32,759 nucleotides of DNA from assembly GCA_009785595.1 (NCBI GenBank), contig WQVZ01000016.1, positions 1 to 32,759 on the forward strand. Reading direction: 5' to 3'. The notes below the pieces were generated by a model. It made no database searches, was not told the DNA's origin, and saw only the letters and a program-made list of their open reading frames with translations. This document shows, in pieces, positions 22,258 to 30,472 of the stretch. A program made the translations under genes and the position numbers. Origin of the DNA: Defluviitaleaceae bacterium. Its GTDB lineage: Bacteria > Bacillota > Clostridia > Lachnospirales > WRAX01. Position 1 is the first letter of the stretch, and the number at the start of each line of letters is the position of its first letter.

Positions 22258-25017
22258 ATGAATTATTCTCAAGATAATAACAGAAAGAGGCTTAGAAAGC
22301 ATAAATCCCATGGCAAAAAGGTAAAAAACAAGGCTGGCTTCATTGTTTTGCGGGTGGTTGTGGCCGCTGTGCTTATATCCACCTTTGCCTTATCTGCCGC
22401 CGGTATCGGAGCGTATCTTAGCATCATTCATGGCGCGCCGCCTATAGATTCCCTTAGCTATGACCTGCTGGAGGGCAGCTTTGACACCATAATTTTGGAC
22501 GCCCATGGCAATGAACTTGTGCGTCTGGAAGGCGGCGTAAACCGCATTTTTGCCGAATGGGATGAAATACCCGACCATGTGTGGCAAGCCGCCGTGGCCA
22601 TTGAGGACGAGCGTTTTTTTGAACACAATGGCGTAGATGTACAGGGCTTTGCGCGGGCCATCTACCAGACATTTATACACAGCAACACCCAGGGTGGCAG
22701 CACCATAACCCAGCAGCTTATCAAAAATCAGTTGGATGTAAGGCGAAATTCTATGGAAACAAAGTTGCAGGAGCAATATCTGGCCATACAATTTGAAGCC
22801 ATGCTGACAGAGCAATTGGGCAGTGTAGAAGCCGCCAAACAGCGCATATTGCATCTGTATCTTAACGAAATATATCTTGGCCACGGCCAACAAGGTATAC
22901 AGGCGGCATCTTGGTTTTATTTTAACAAACCCGTCAGCGACCTTACTATTTCAGAAGCCGCCGTCATAATATCCATCACCCAATGGCCTTATCAAAATTC
23001 CCCCGTGCGCTTTCCGGAACACAACAGAAATAGGCAGGTGCATGTGCTTAACGCTATGCTGCGCCTGGGTTATATTACCGAAGCACAACACAGAGAAGCC
23101 TATAACGACGACCCATTTGTCCGCATACAGCAAGTAACCGAGGAATTTCGTACAGATGCCGTTATTTGGCACTATTTTGTGGATGCGGTGATAAGCCAGC
23201 TGTACAGAGACTTTAGGGCCCAGGGCAGAAACTCCAGAGAAGCCTGGCGTCTTGTTTATCACGGCGGCCTGCGGGTCTATACCACTATGGATCCCCGTGT
23301 TCAGGCTATTGTGGATGATATTTACTTAAACGAGGCCAATTTTCCCACGGCTTCCCCGGATTTTTACTATCATCTTACCTATATAGCTACAATTCGTAAC
23401 CAAGTCACCGGTCTGTCGCGCAACCGCGAAATTAGCAGCGACCGCTGGGACAGAAGAGCCACCAACCGTGATATGTTTGACGATTTTAAAACATGGGCCG
23501 AAGGGCAGCTGCTGGGTATGGACGACTATATTGTGGCGTACAGATTTTTCTTTGCGCCACAGCCCCAGTCTTCTGTGGTTATACTAGACCACAACAACGG
23601 CCATGTGCTGGCCATAGCGGGCGGGCGGGGCGAAAAACAAGCCAACCGTGCTTTTTGCCGTGCCACCGAGGCCCTGCGCCAGCCCGGCTCTGTTTTTAAA
23701 ATGTTTGCGTCTTTTGCCCCGGCACTTGATATGGGGCTTATAACCGCCGCCACCACATATGATGATGTGCCGCATATTTTGCGCCAGCCGGGTCATGCGC
23801 CCCGGGTTTGGCCGCGAAATTGGTATGCTAATTCGGCTTTTCCTTTCCGCGGCTTTAGCAGCATACGTCGGGCCGTGGCAGACAGTATGAACGTGGTGGC
23901 CGTGCTTAACATGGAAGCAACCGGCACACGCAATGTTTTTAATTATCTGCTTAATTTTGGCTTTACCACTCTTGGTGAAGAGTTGGCCGACAACCTGTCT
24001 TTGTCGCTGGGAAGCGGAGAGGTTACAAATATAGAGCTTACTGCGGCCCAGGGTGCCATTGCCAATGGTGGCATATTACAGCCCACCATATTGTACACCA
24101 GGGTTTATGACGTAAATAATAATCTTATCATAGACAATACCGCGCTGGAGCCCACCCAGGTGCTAACCCGCTATTCTTCTTATTTACTTATAGACACCAT
24201 GCGCAGTGTTGTTATTGACGGCACGGGCACGCGGGCACGTTTCCAAAACCTGCCTGGCATGGACAATATGGGCAAAACCGGCACCACCCAAGATGGACGC
24301 GACCAATATTATACCGGGTCTACCCCTCATCTTTCCGCCAGTGTGTGGATTGGCCACGACATACCCCGCCCCATGTCCAGCCGTGTTACGGGTGCCCGTT
24401 TTGACGTTACCCTATGGCGGTATGTTATGGAGCGCGTCCATATAGAATTGGGACTGGAAGCCGCAACTTTCCAGCAGCCTCCCGGTTTTGAGCGGGCAAG
24501 CATATGCCGCGTGTCCGGCTTGTTGCCCGTACCCGGGCTTTGTAACCACGACCCGCGCGGCAGCCAGATTGGTACCGAAATTTTTGCGCCGGGTACGATA
24601 CCCACTACTTTCTGCCATATTCACAGGGAATTTACAATGTGTTCGGTTTCCGGCATGGCACCGGGCCCCTGGTGTCCGGTGGATCATATTGTCACCCGTG
24701 TTGGCATAGAGCGCAACAGGGACTGGATGGAGGTGGCCGGCAATCCGGCCGTGCGTGACGCTGCCCACGAAGTTCCTCAAGCGTATCTGCGCGGAGAAAT
24801 ATGTGATGTTCATGATGCGTTTTATATAGGCCAGCCGGATGATCATCCCTATAATGACGACCCATACGACCATTATAATACGGGGGGTACCGGCTTTGAA
24901 CCGACAGACAGACCCCAAGAGCCGGATGATCCAGGCGGGGCGGTTGGCTATCCCGGCCCGAGCGGGCCGCTGATAGATGATGACGAAGATGAGGACGACC
25001 TGCTTTTGTTGCCGTAA
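22258..25017 (+). CDS. Class A penicillin-binding protein (PBP1A-like transglycosylase/transpeptidase)
   Basis: Bifunctional peptidoglycan synthase, 919 residues. Short basic cytoplasmic tail, one membrane helix (about residues 27-55), then the GT51 domain with catalytic E116 in AIEDERFFEHNGVD, GGSTITQQLIKN and KRILHLYLNEIYLG-like motif. The transpeptidase has S478-VFK481, SMN (S543) and K673-TGT. After it comes a Cys-rich stretch (ICRVSGLLPVPGLC, then FCHIHREFTMCSVSGMAPGPWC) usual in Clostridia PBP1A proteins, and a low-complexity tail rich in D, P, G and Y ending DDDEDEDDLLLLP. GGAGG lies 5-6 bases before the ATG. It is monocistronic: yunB diverges upstream and a probable terminator lies at 25133. 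Confidence 0.95.
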   Translation: MNYSQDNNRKRLRKHKSHGKKVKNKAGFIVLRVVVAAVLISTFALSAAGIGAYLSIIHGAPPIDSLSYDLLEGSFDTIILDAHGNELVRLEGGVNRIFAEWDEIPDHVWQAAVAIEDERFFEHNGVDVQGFARAIYQTFIHSNTQGGSTITQQLIKNQLDVRRNSMETKLQEQYLAIQFEAMLTEQLGSVEAAKQRILHLYLNEIYLGHGQQGIQAASWFYFNKPVSDLTISEAAVIISITQWPYQNSPVRFPEHNRNRQVHVLNAMLRLGYITEAQHREAYNDDPFVRIQQVTEEFRTDAVIWHYFVDAVISQLYRDFRAQGRNSREAWRLVYHGGLRVYTTMDPRVQAIVDDIYLNEANFPTASPDFYYHLTYIATIRNQVTGLSRNREISSDRWDRRATNRDMFDDFKTWAEGQLLGMDDYIVAYRFFFAPQPQSSVVILDHNNGHVLAIAGGRGEKQANRAFCRATEALRQPGSVFKMFASFAPALDMGLITAATTYDDVPHILRQPGHAPRVWPRNWYANSAFPFRGFSSIRRAVADSMNVVAVLNMEATGTRNVFNYLLNFGFTTLGEELADNLSLSLGSGEVTNIELTAAQGAIANGGILQPTILYTRVYDVNNNLIIDNTALEPTQVLTRYSSYLLIDTMRSVVIDGTGTRARFQNLPGMDNMGKTGTTQDGRDQYYTGSTPHLSASVWIGHDIPRPMSSRVTGARFDVTLWRYVMERVHIELGLEAATFQQPPGFERASICRVSGLLPVPGLCNHDPRGSQIGTEIFAPGTIPTTFCHIHREFTMCSVSGMAPGPWCPVDHIVTRVGIERNRDWMEVAGNPAVRDAAHEVPQAYLRGEICDVHDAFYIGQPDDHPYNDDPYDHYNTGGTGFEPTDRPQEPDDPGGAVGYPGPSGPLIDDDEDEDDLLLLP

Positions 25018-25055
25018 CTCTGCGGAAGTCAACCTTTAATGGATGCACTGCATTT

Positions 25056-25123
25056 GTAGGGTGCGCTGCCTTGGGAATGGCACCGGGTACCTTGTAGGGG
25101 TGACTGTCCCGGTTACTCGCATA
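25056..25123 (+). repeat. Two degenerate copies of the GTAGGGG hairpin repeat (copies 4 and 5)
   Basis: GTAGGGTGCGC (25056) with a GGTGC/GCACC stem (25060-25064 with 25080-25084), and GTAGGGGTGACTG... CTCGCATAAA (25094-25123), which resembles copy 2 at 2927 (GTAGGGGTGGCTG ... TCCGTATAAA). They lie in tandem in the gap after the PBP gene. Similarity is partial and judged by eye. Confidence 0.4.
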
Positions 25124-25132
25124 AATATCAGT

Positions 25133-25157
25133 GCGGCTGTCCGCAGCCGCTGCTTTT
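25133..25157 (+). terminator. Probable intrinsic terminator after the PBP gene
   Basis: GCGGCT (25133-25138) pairs with AGCCGC (25145-25150) around GTCCGC, followed by TGCTTTTT. The stem is short but GC-rich. It sits 115 bases after the PBP stop codon and just before the glyA promoter. Confidence 0.55.
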
Positions 25158-25164
25158 TCAGCTC

Positions 25165-25193
25165 TTGCCAAGGACAAAATATTGTGATAATAT
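25165..25193 (+). promoter_or_regulatory. Probable glyA promoter
   Basis: TTGCCA (25165-25170), 17-base spacer, TAATAT (25188-25193). It would start transcription near 25200 and give a leader of about 90 bases that contains the hairpin at 25228-25266. Confidence 0.6.
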
Positions 25194-25227
25194 AGTACAA
25201 TGGGGTAATTTGTTGAAAAATTAGGAG

Positions 25228-25266
25228 CCTGTGTTCGGCCTTTGCATTATAAGGGCCGGGCACGGG
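25228..25266 (+). promoter_or_regulatory. Long leader hairpin before glyA
   Basis: The arms at 25228-25243 (CCTGTGTTCGGCCTTT) and 25251-25266 (AAGGGCCGGGCACGGG) form 16 continuous pairs as RNA, four of them U-G, around a 7-base loop GCATTAT. It ends about 8 bases before the AAGAGG ribosome binding site and has no T-run. A possible 5' UTR control element; it matches no riboswitch that I recognise. Confidence 0.6.
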
Positions 25267-25291
25267 TTCTATCAAGAGGATGTGGGATTTT

Positions 25292-26791
25292 ATGGAAATA
25301 CTAAAGGACTATCTGGCTCATACAAGCAAACCGCTTAATGCTGAAATGCTCACCTTCACAGCCAATTTGGACGCTGTGGCAAAGGCATATCCGCAAATAG
25401 CCAAAGGCATTGTAAAAGAGCTGACTGACCAGCGCAGCCATTTAAAACTTATTGCCAGCGAAAACTTTTGTTCTCCCGCCGTACAGGCCGCCATGGGAAA
25501 TTTGTTGACAGATAAATATGCCGAAGGTTATGTGGGCAACCGTTTTTACGCCGGTTGCGATAATGTGGACGATATTGAGCGCATGGCCTGTAAAGAGGCT
25601 TGTGAGCTTTTTGGCGCAGAACATGCTTATGTACAACCCCACTCCGGTGCAGATGCCAATTTGGTAGCCTTTTGGGCCATTTTGCGCAAGCATGTTCAGG
25701 TTCCTATGCTGGACAAAATGGAGCAAAAAAACCTGCTGACCATTACCAAGGCCGAGTGGGACGAAATTAGGGCGGTTATGGGCAACCAGCGGCTTTTGGG
25801 CATGGATTTATATTCTGGCGGCCATCTTACCCATGGTTTCCGCCACAATGTTTCTGCCCAGATGTTTGATGTGTATAATTACACCGTGGATAAAGAAACA
25901 GGCTTGCTTGATTATGATAATATCCGTCAAATGCTCCACGAAGTCAAGCCCCTTATATTCCTGCTGGGCTTTAGCGCGTACACACGCAATATTGATTATA
26001 GCCTGCTGCGCCAATATGCTGATGAAGTGGGCGCGGTGATGATGGTAGATATGGCCCATTTTGCGGGATTGGTGGCCGGAGGTGCCCTAAGTGGCAAATA
26101 CAACCCCGTTGCATATGCGGATGTGGTGACAACCACCACCCACAAAACCCTGCGCGGCCCACGGGGCGGTATGGTGCTGTGTAAGGCAGAATATGCCGAA
26201 TGGGTTGACAAAGGTTGCCCACATGTTATCGGCGGCCCCTTGCCCCATGTTATGGCGGCTAAGGCCATCGCCTTTAAAGAGGCACGTAGTCCGGAATTTA
26301 AAGATTATGCCCATAGTGTAATAGACAATGCCCGCCATCTTGCCGCCGCCTTGGCGGACAAAGGCATAGAAGTGCAAACCGGCGGAACTGATAACCATAT
26401 TGTGCTCATAAATGTAGAAAAACTGGGCCTGACCGGACGCCATGGGGAAAGTGTGCTGCGGGAATGCGGTCTTACCCTTAACCGTAACACCCTGCCTTTT
26501 GACAAACAAGGGCCTTGGTATACCAGCGGCCTGCGTCTTGGCACCCCGGCCGTAACCACGCTGGGCATGGGCAAAGATGAAATGACGGAAATTGCGGATA
26601 TTGTTGCAAGCGTGCTTTTTGCCACAAAACCTGCCATAGGCAAAAACGGCAAACCCAGCAAGGCTAAATATATCTTGGATGATGGCATTAAAGCCGAATC
26701 TATCCGGCGGATAAGGGCTATTTTGGATAAATATGTGCTGTATCCCGAAATTGATGCGGATTTCTTCAATAAGTACTTTAATGAAAATTAG
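25292..26791 (+). CDS. glyA: Serine hydroxymethyltransferase (long form)
   Basis: PLP enzyme that converts serine + tetrahydrofolate to glycine + methylene-THF. Signatures: HLKLIASENFCSPAV, TDKYAEGYVGNRFYAG, EHAYVQPHSGADAN, MMVDMAHFAGLVAGG and the PLP-lysine motif VVTTTTHKTLRGPRGG. At 499 residues it is about 80 longer than the common 415-residue form. The surplus includes a 40-residue N-terminal extension and a segment after the PHSGADAN motif (MLDKMEQKNLLTITKAEWDE and on), as in the long SHMT class known from Chlamydia and spirochaetes. The start at 25292 (MEILKDY) has AGAGG 12 bases upstream; the ATG at 25280 would touch it. A structured leader precedes the gene, and tadA starts 1 base after the stop. 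Confidence 0.95.
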   Translation: MEILKDYLAHTSKPLNAEMLTFTANLDAVAKAYPQIAKGIVKELTDQRSHLKLIASENFCSPAVQAAMGNLLTDKYAEGYVGNRFYAGCDNVDDIERMACKEACELFGAEHAYVQPHSGADANLVAFWAILRKHVQVPMLDKMEQKNLLTITKAEWDEIRAVMGNQRLLGMDLYSGGHLTHGFRHNVSAQMFDVYNYTVDKETGLLDYDNIRQMLHEVKPLIFLLGFSAYTRNIDYSLLRQYADEVGAVMMVDMAHFAGLVAGGALSGKYNPVAYADVVTTTTHKTLRGPRGGMVLCKAEYAEWVDKGCPHVIGGPLPHVMAAKAIAFKEARSPEFKDYAHSVIDNARHLAAALADKGIEVQTGGTDNHIVLINVEKLGLTGRHGESVLRECGLTLNRNTLPFDKQGPWYTSGLRLGTPAVTTLGMGKDEMTEIADIVASVLFATKPAIGKNGKPSKAKYILDDGIKAESIRRIRAILDKYVLYPEIDADFFNKYFNEN

Positions 26792-26792
26792 C

Positions 26793-27260
26793 ATGGATGA
26801 GCATTTTGTGCAACAGGCCTTGGCGCTGGCAAGTCAAGCCTTTGCCGCCAATGAAGTCCCCATAGGCTGTGTTATTGCCCATAATGGCGAAATTATAGGT
26901 GCGGGGTTTAATCTGCGCAATACCAAAAAAAATACCCTGTATCACGCCGAGATTATCGCTATAGATCGGGCCAGCGAAGTCTTGGGCGACTGGCGGTTGG
27001 AGGATTGCACCCTGTACGTGACTGTCGAGCCTTGCCCCATGTGCGCCGGTGCTATTTTGCAGGCCCGCATACCCCGCCTGGTTTATGGGGCGGCCAACCC
27101 AAAGGCCGGGGCCGTTGGTTCGGTTGTTAATTTGCTTAACAACCCCGCCTTTAACCACCAGGTGCAGGTTGTGTCCGGCATAATGGAGGCAGAATGCGCC
27201 GGACTAATGACCGAGTTTTTTAAAAAGTTCCGAAAAAATAACGACCACATTTCGTTGTAA
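26793..27260 (+). CDS. tadA: tRNA-specific adenosine deaminase
   Basis: Deaminates A34 of tRNA-Arg(ACG) to inosine. The 155 residues contain the zinc site H51-A-E53 (catalytic Glu53) and P80-CPMC84 (C81, C84), with FNLRNTKKNTLYHAEIIAI and the C-terminal FFKKFRKN. Length is standard. The start at 26793 (MDEHFVQQAL) fits the family; an in-frame ATG at 26781 overlaps the end of glyA. No separate ribosome binding site is evident, so translation probably depends on coupling to glyA. The terminator stem begins inside its last codons. Confidence 0.94.
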   Translation: MDEHFVQQALALASQAFAANEVPIGCVIAHNGEIIGAGFNLRNTKKNTLYHAEIIAIDRASEVLGDWRLEDCTLYVTVEPCPMCAGAILQARIPRLVYGAANPKAGAVGSVVNLLNNPAFNHQVQVVSGIMEAECAGLMTEFFKKFRKNNDHISL

Positions 27261-27284
27261 AATCCGGCGAAATGTGGTATTTTT
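27244..27284 (+). terminator. Intrinsic terminator of the glyA-tadA operon
   Basis: ACCACATTTCG (27244-27254) and CGAAATGTGGT (27268-27278) are perfect complements (11 bp) around a 13-base loop, followed by ATTTTTAT. The left arm lies within the last codons of tadA. Confidence 0.93.
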
Positions 27285-27312
27285 ATATTAGAGACGCAAG
27301 GGAGGAGCAAAC

Positions 27313-28188
27313 ATGAAATTTTATCAAGTAGACGCCTTTACGGACAAGCTTTTTGGCGGCAACCCCGCCGCTGTATGTCTGGTATACGACCAATGGCCGG
27401 AAGAATCCCTTATGCAGGCCATTGCAGCTGAGAATAATCTATCAGAGACGGCATTTGTGTTGGATGTAGCGGGTCAACTAGCCATACGCTGGTTTACTCC
27501 CACGGTGGAAGTGCCGCTGTGCGGTCATGCTACATTGGCGGCGGCTCATGTGATGTTTAACCACGAGAATTTTGGGGGGGACACCCTGGTGCTTAACTCT
27601 CGCAACCATGTGTTGAAAGTGGCTTACGAAGGGGATTTTCTTTCCGCATTAGATGAAGGAAAAATTGCGGCCAACCGCCCCAGCCACTCCGCAATTTTTC
27701 CTTCTGGAGTGAAGCGGAAAGATAGTGATGTGCTGACGCTGGATTTTCCGGCCGATCATATATGGCAAATTCCTTTTGAGGCCCATATGGACTGCTTTAA
27801 CGCCGCCCCGATGCAAGCCTGGCGTGGCACAGAAGAATATCTGTTGGTATTTGAAAATCAATCACAAATAGAAAATATGGTATGCGATTTGGCCAAGGCT
27901 ACCAAAATAGATATGTCCGGTTTTATTGTCACGGCACCTGCCGATATGCCTGGTGTAGACTTTGTTTCTCGCTACTTTGCCCCGAAAATCGGCATTGATG
28001 AAGATCCGGTGACGGGTTCGGCCCATACCCTGCTTGCACCATATTGGAAAGAGGTGCTTGGCAAGGATAATTTCACCGCCTTGCAGTTGTCTAGGCGGGT
28101 AGGGCGGTTGTTTTGCCGCATAGAGGGCGACAGGGTGAAAATAGGCGGCAAAGCCATTACATTTGCCGTGGGAGAAATATTATTATGA
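27313..28188 (+). CDS. PhzF family isomerase/epimerase with in-frame palindromic insert
   Basis: A 291-residue member of the PhzF fold (two diaminopimelate-epimerase-like halves). Clear motifs: FYQVDAFTDKLFGGNPAAVC, ENNLSETAFV (catalytic Glu about residue 46), WFTPTVEVPLCGHATLAAA, and the late RYFAPKIGIDEDPVTGSAH. Members are isomerases of varied, mostly unknown substrates. Relatives of this short type are about 260 residues; the surplus corresponds to 28 codons (27639-27722) that form a nested inverted repeat between the strands KVAYEGD and VLTLDFPAD. GGGAGGAG lies 7 bases before the ATG. The stop overlaps the next gene (ATGA at 28185), linking it to the KamB/KamC-like pair. Confidence 0.92.
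   Translation: MKFYQVDAFTDKLFGGNPAAVCLVYDQWPEESLMQAIAAENNLSETAFVLDVAGQLAIRWFTPTVEVPLCGHATLAAAHVMFNHENFGGDTLVLNSRNHVLKVAYEGDFLSALDEGKIAANRPSHSAIFPSGVKRKDSDVLTLDFPADHIWQIPFEAHMDCFNAAPMQAWRGTEEYLLVFENQSQIENMVCDLAKATKIDMSGFIVTAPADMPGVDFVSRYFAPKIGIDEDPVTGSAHTLLAPYWKEVLGKDNFTALQLSRRVGRLFCRIEGDRVKIGGKAITFAVGEILL
27639..27722. repeat. 84-bp nested palindromic element inside phzF
   Basis: Outer arms TCTTTCCGC (27639-27647) and GCGGAAAGA (27714-27722), 9 bp, and inner arms GAAGGAAAAATTGCGG (27655-27670) and CCGCAATTTTTCCTTC (27689-27704), 16 bp, are both perfect, with internal gaps of 7 and 9 bases and an 18-base loop. The length is exactly 28 codons and it is read through in frame, adding residues from about LSALDEGK to GVKRKDS to the protein. 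Confidence 0.85.
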
Positions 28189-29084
28189 GCAGTCTTGTTG
28201 ACATGCTGCTGCCATATAACACTATCAACATTATAGGTATGACCAAAAACGCAGGCAAAACCACGGTGCTAAACCATCTGATACGGGATTTCGGCCGTCG
28301 TGGCGTGGGGCTGGCTCTTACCAGCATCGGCCGGGATGGGGAGGAAATAGACGTGGTGACGCAAACCTCGAAGCCTCGCATTTTTGTGGCCGCGGGCACT
28401 ATTGTCATTACCACGGAAAAACTTCTGCCTGTGTGTGACATAACCAAGGAAATAGTGGCAGTAACGGACTTTGCCACGCCACTGGGCCGCGTGGTGGTCG
28501 TGCGGGCCATATCTGGCGGTTTTGTGCAGCTTGGGGGCCCGTCAATAACCACACAAATGGCCGTGCTGGTGGCGGATTTGCAAGGGCTTTGGGCGGAAAA
28601 AATCATCATTGACGGAGCAATAAGCCGCAAAAGCTTGGCTAGTCCCACCCTGACCCAAGCCACCGTATTATGTACAGGGGCAGCTTTGGCTGCTGATGCT
28701 AATAGTATTATTGATCAAACGTGCCACGCTGTGAACATGCTGATGCTGCCAAAAGCACCGAAGGATGATGGCGACCATATATACTTGCCGGGGGCGGTGT
28801 CTGATGCCAGAATGCGAGAGCTTGTTTTGTCCAGAGACATTAAGGGTCGGTGTGTCATCGCCGATGATGCCAGCAAGGTCTTTATTTCATCGGATACTTA
28901 CAGTAAACTATTGACACGCAAGGGCACATTGGCGGTGCGCGCACCTATAAACCTTGTGGCTGTGGCGGTAAACCCCGTGTCGCCGCGGGGGTTCGTCCTG
29001 GATGCCGAGGAGTTTTTGGCCAAAATGCGCGCGGCTATGCCGATACCGGTGTATGACGTGGCCCAAAAGGAGTGCTTGATATGA
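28185..29084 (+). CDS. KamB-like P-loop protein (aminomutase reactivase family)
   Basis: A 299-residue cytosolic protein with a P-loop GMTKNAGKTT (residues 18-27) near the N-terminus and the pattern of the small partner protein found beside KamC in lysine and ornithine fermentation clusters (GLALTSIGRDGEEID, KPRIFVAAGTIVITTEKLL, GGFVQLGGPSIT, DGAISRKSLASP, KGTLAVRAPINLVAVAVNP). In the known clusters KamB and KamC reactivate the B12-dependent lysine 5,6-aminomutase. No aminomutase subunit is in this window, so the target is not shown. The start ATG overlaps the phzF stop (ATGA) and its own stop overlaps the next start (ATGA at 29081), a tightly coupled three-gene unit. Confidence 0.7.
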   Translation: MSSLVDMLLPYNTINIIGMTKNAGKTTVLNHLIRDFGRRGVGLALTSIGRDGEEIDVVTQTSKPRIFVAAGTIVITTEKLLPVCDITKEIVAVTDFATPLGRVVVVRAISGGFVQLGGPSITTQMAVLVADLQGLWAEKIIIDGAISRKSLASPTLTQATVLCTGAALAADANSIIDQTCHAVNMLMLPKAPKDDGDHIYLPGAVSDARMRELVLSRDIKGRCVIADDASKVFISSDTYSKLLTRKGTLAVRAPINLVAVAVNPVSPRGFVLDAEEFLAKMRAAMPIPVYDVAQKECLI

Positions 29085-30472
29085 TTGACCTGACCAACAC
29101 CCAAAAAGACGCCATCGGCCTTAATTATGTGCTGGGCCGCATGACCTGCCGCTCGTCCTACGGCGGCGAAAAAATGCGGCAAATTGCCCCTTTTGGCTCG
29201 GGGGATGAGGCGCGGTTGACCCAATGTTTTGATAATATGGAGAAAATTATGGCCATGGATGCCCGGGATATGGAAAACCTAGGTAATTTGTTGGGTCGCT
29301 TTAAGAATATCCGCGGGATTGTGGCGAAGCTGGAGGTTGGCACCCTTAGTCAGGTGGAATTTTTTGAAATAAAAAACTTTTTGCTGGTTTTTGCGGAAAT
29401 GGACATAAATTTGCCATTGGAAGGCATATTTTTTACCAAAATGGTAGATGTTTTGGATATTTTAGACCCGGCAGGCCAGCGCATCGCGCCTTTTTCCTTG
29501 GGTGAGGGCTTTTCCGCCGACCTGGCCGCCCTGCGGCGTGACAAAGCTAGGCTGGAACATCTGTTGCAACAAGAGGTCGATCAAGGGCAGCGTGCAGAAT
29601 TGTTAACACAAAGAGCAAAGATAGTAGCCGCTGAAGATGCGGAAGAAATGCGGGTCTTGGAAGCATTATCCGCAAAGTTGCGGCCGTATATCCCGGTCTT
29701 TTGCGCAAATATGGATAATTTGGGTTTATTGGATTTTACCATGGCCAAGGCGAATTTGGCGCAAGAATATGGTGCCGTGCGGCCAGAAATTTCCGAGAAC
29801 CGCCTTGCGTTTAAAAATATGTACAATCCAATGGTGGCCGAGGTTTTGACGACAAAAAACAGGGTCATGACCAAAGTGTCCATAACCCTTGAAGTTGGTG
29901 CTACAATAATGACCGGCGCAAATATGGGGGGCAAAACCGTGGCCATGCAAACAGCGGTGCTTAACGCTGCCCTGGGTCGTATGGGTTTTTTTGTCTTTGC
30001 CGATGGGGCGGAAATTCCCTTATTTGACGGTATTTGTATGGTGGCGGAGGATATGCAGGGTACAGGGCATGGTCTGTCATCTTTTGGGGCCGATGTGGTG
30101 CAAATTAATGATATAATTTGCCACAGCCGCAATAATTTTTTGCTGATAGCCATGGACGAACCCGCCCGCGCCACAAATCCTGCGGAAGGGGCTGCTATTG
30201 TGCGCGCCCTGGCTGCGTTTATGGCACAAAAAAACTGTGTGTGCCTCATCAACACCCATTATGACCGCATTGTGCGGCCCGGTATGCGCCATTATCAGGT
30301 GGCGGGTTTGAGAGGGGGCAGCACCATGGATTATAACCTTGTGGAGGTCGATGCCGACACCGCCCCGCCCCGGGACGCCTTAGAAATATGCCGCATTATG
30401 GGGATGGATAGGGAACTGCTGGACATAATTGAAAAAGAATGTGACCCTATCCCGGAAACCACATATTATTAA
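29081..30472 (+). CDS. KamC-like MutS-related ATPase (aminomutase reactivase family)
   Basis: A 463-residue protein with a C-terminal MutS-type ABC ATPase: Walker A MTGANMGGKTV (about 277-287), then AVLNAALGRMGFFVFADGAE, a signature-like GTGHGLSSFGADV (327-339), Walker B FLLIAMDEPARATNP (353-367) and the INTHYD switch (His). The N-terminal half has MutS core/lever-like helices (coiled region about 145-195) but no mismatch-binding or clamp domain. This matches the MutS-like protein paired with KamB in lysine/ornithine fermentation clusters rather than a DNA repair MutS. The start at 29081 has AGGAG 8 bases upstream and overlaps the previous stop (ATGA). The last 26 bases overlap the convergent gene on the other strand. 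Confidence 0.75.
   Translation: MIDLTNTQKDAIGLNYVLGRMTCRSSYGGEKMRQIAPFGSGDEARLTQCFDNMEKIMAMDARDMENLGNLLGRFKNIRGIVAKLEVGTLSQVEFFEIKNFLLVFAEMDINLPLEGIFFTKMVDVLDILDPAGQRIAPFSLGEGFSADLAALRRDKARLEHLLQQEVDQGQRAELLTQRAKIVAAEDAEEMRVLEALSAKLRPYIPVFCANMDNLGLLDFTMAKANLAQEYGAVRPEISENRLAFKNMYNPMVAEVLTTKNRVMTKVSITLEVGATIMTGANMGGKTVAMQTAVLNAALGRMGFFVFADGAEIPLFDGICMVAEDMQGTGHGLSSFGADVVQINDIICHSRNNFLLIAMDEPARATNPAEGAAIVRALAAFMAQKNCVCLINTHYDRIVRPGMRHYQVAGLRGGSTMDYNLVEVDADTAPPRDALEICRIMGMDRELLDIIEKECDPIPETTYY

Noticed and set aside
25228-25266. Terminator before glyA
   Set aside because: There is no T-run after the stem and it lies downstream of the likely glyA promoter, close to the ribosome binding site.
29081-30472. 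MutS mismatch repair protein
   Set aside because: It lacks the mismatch-binding and clamp domains, is too short, and is coupled to a KamB-like partner.
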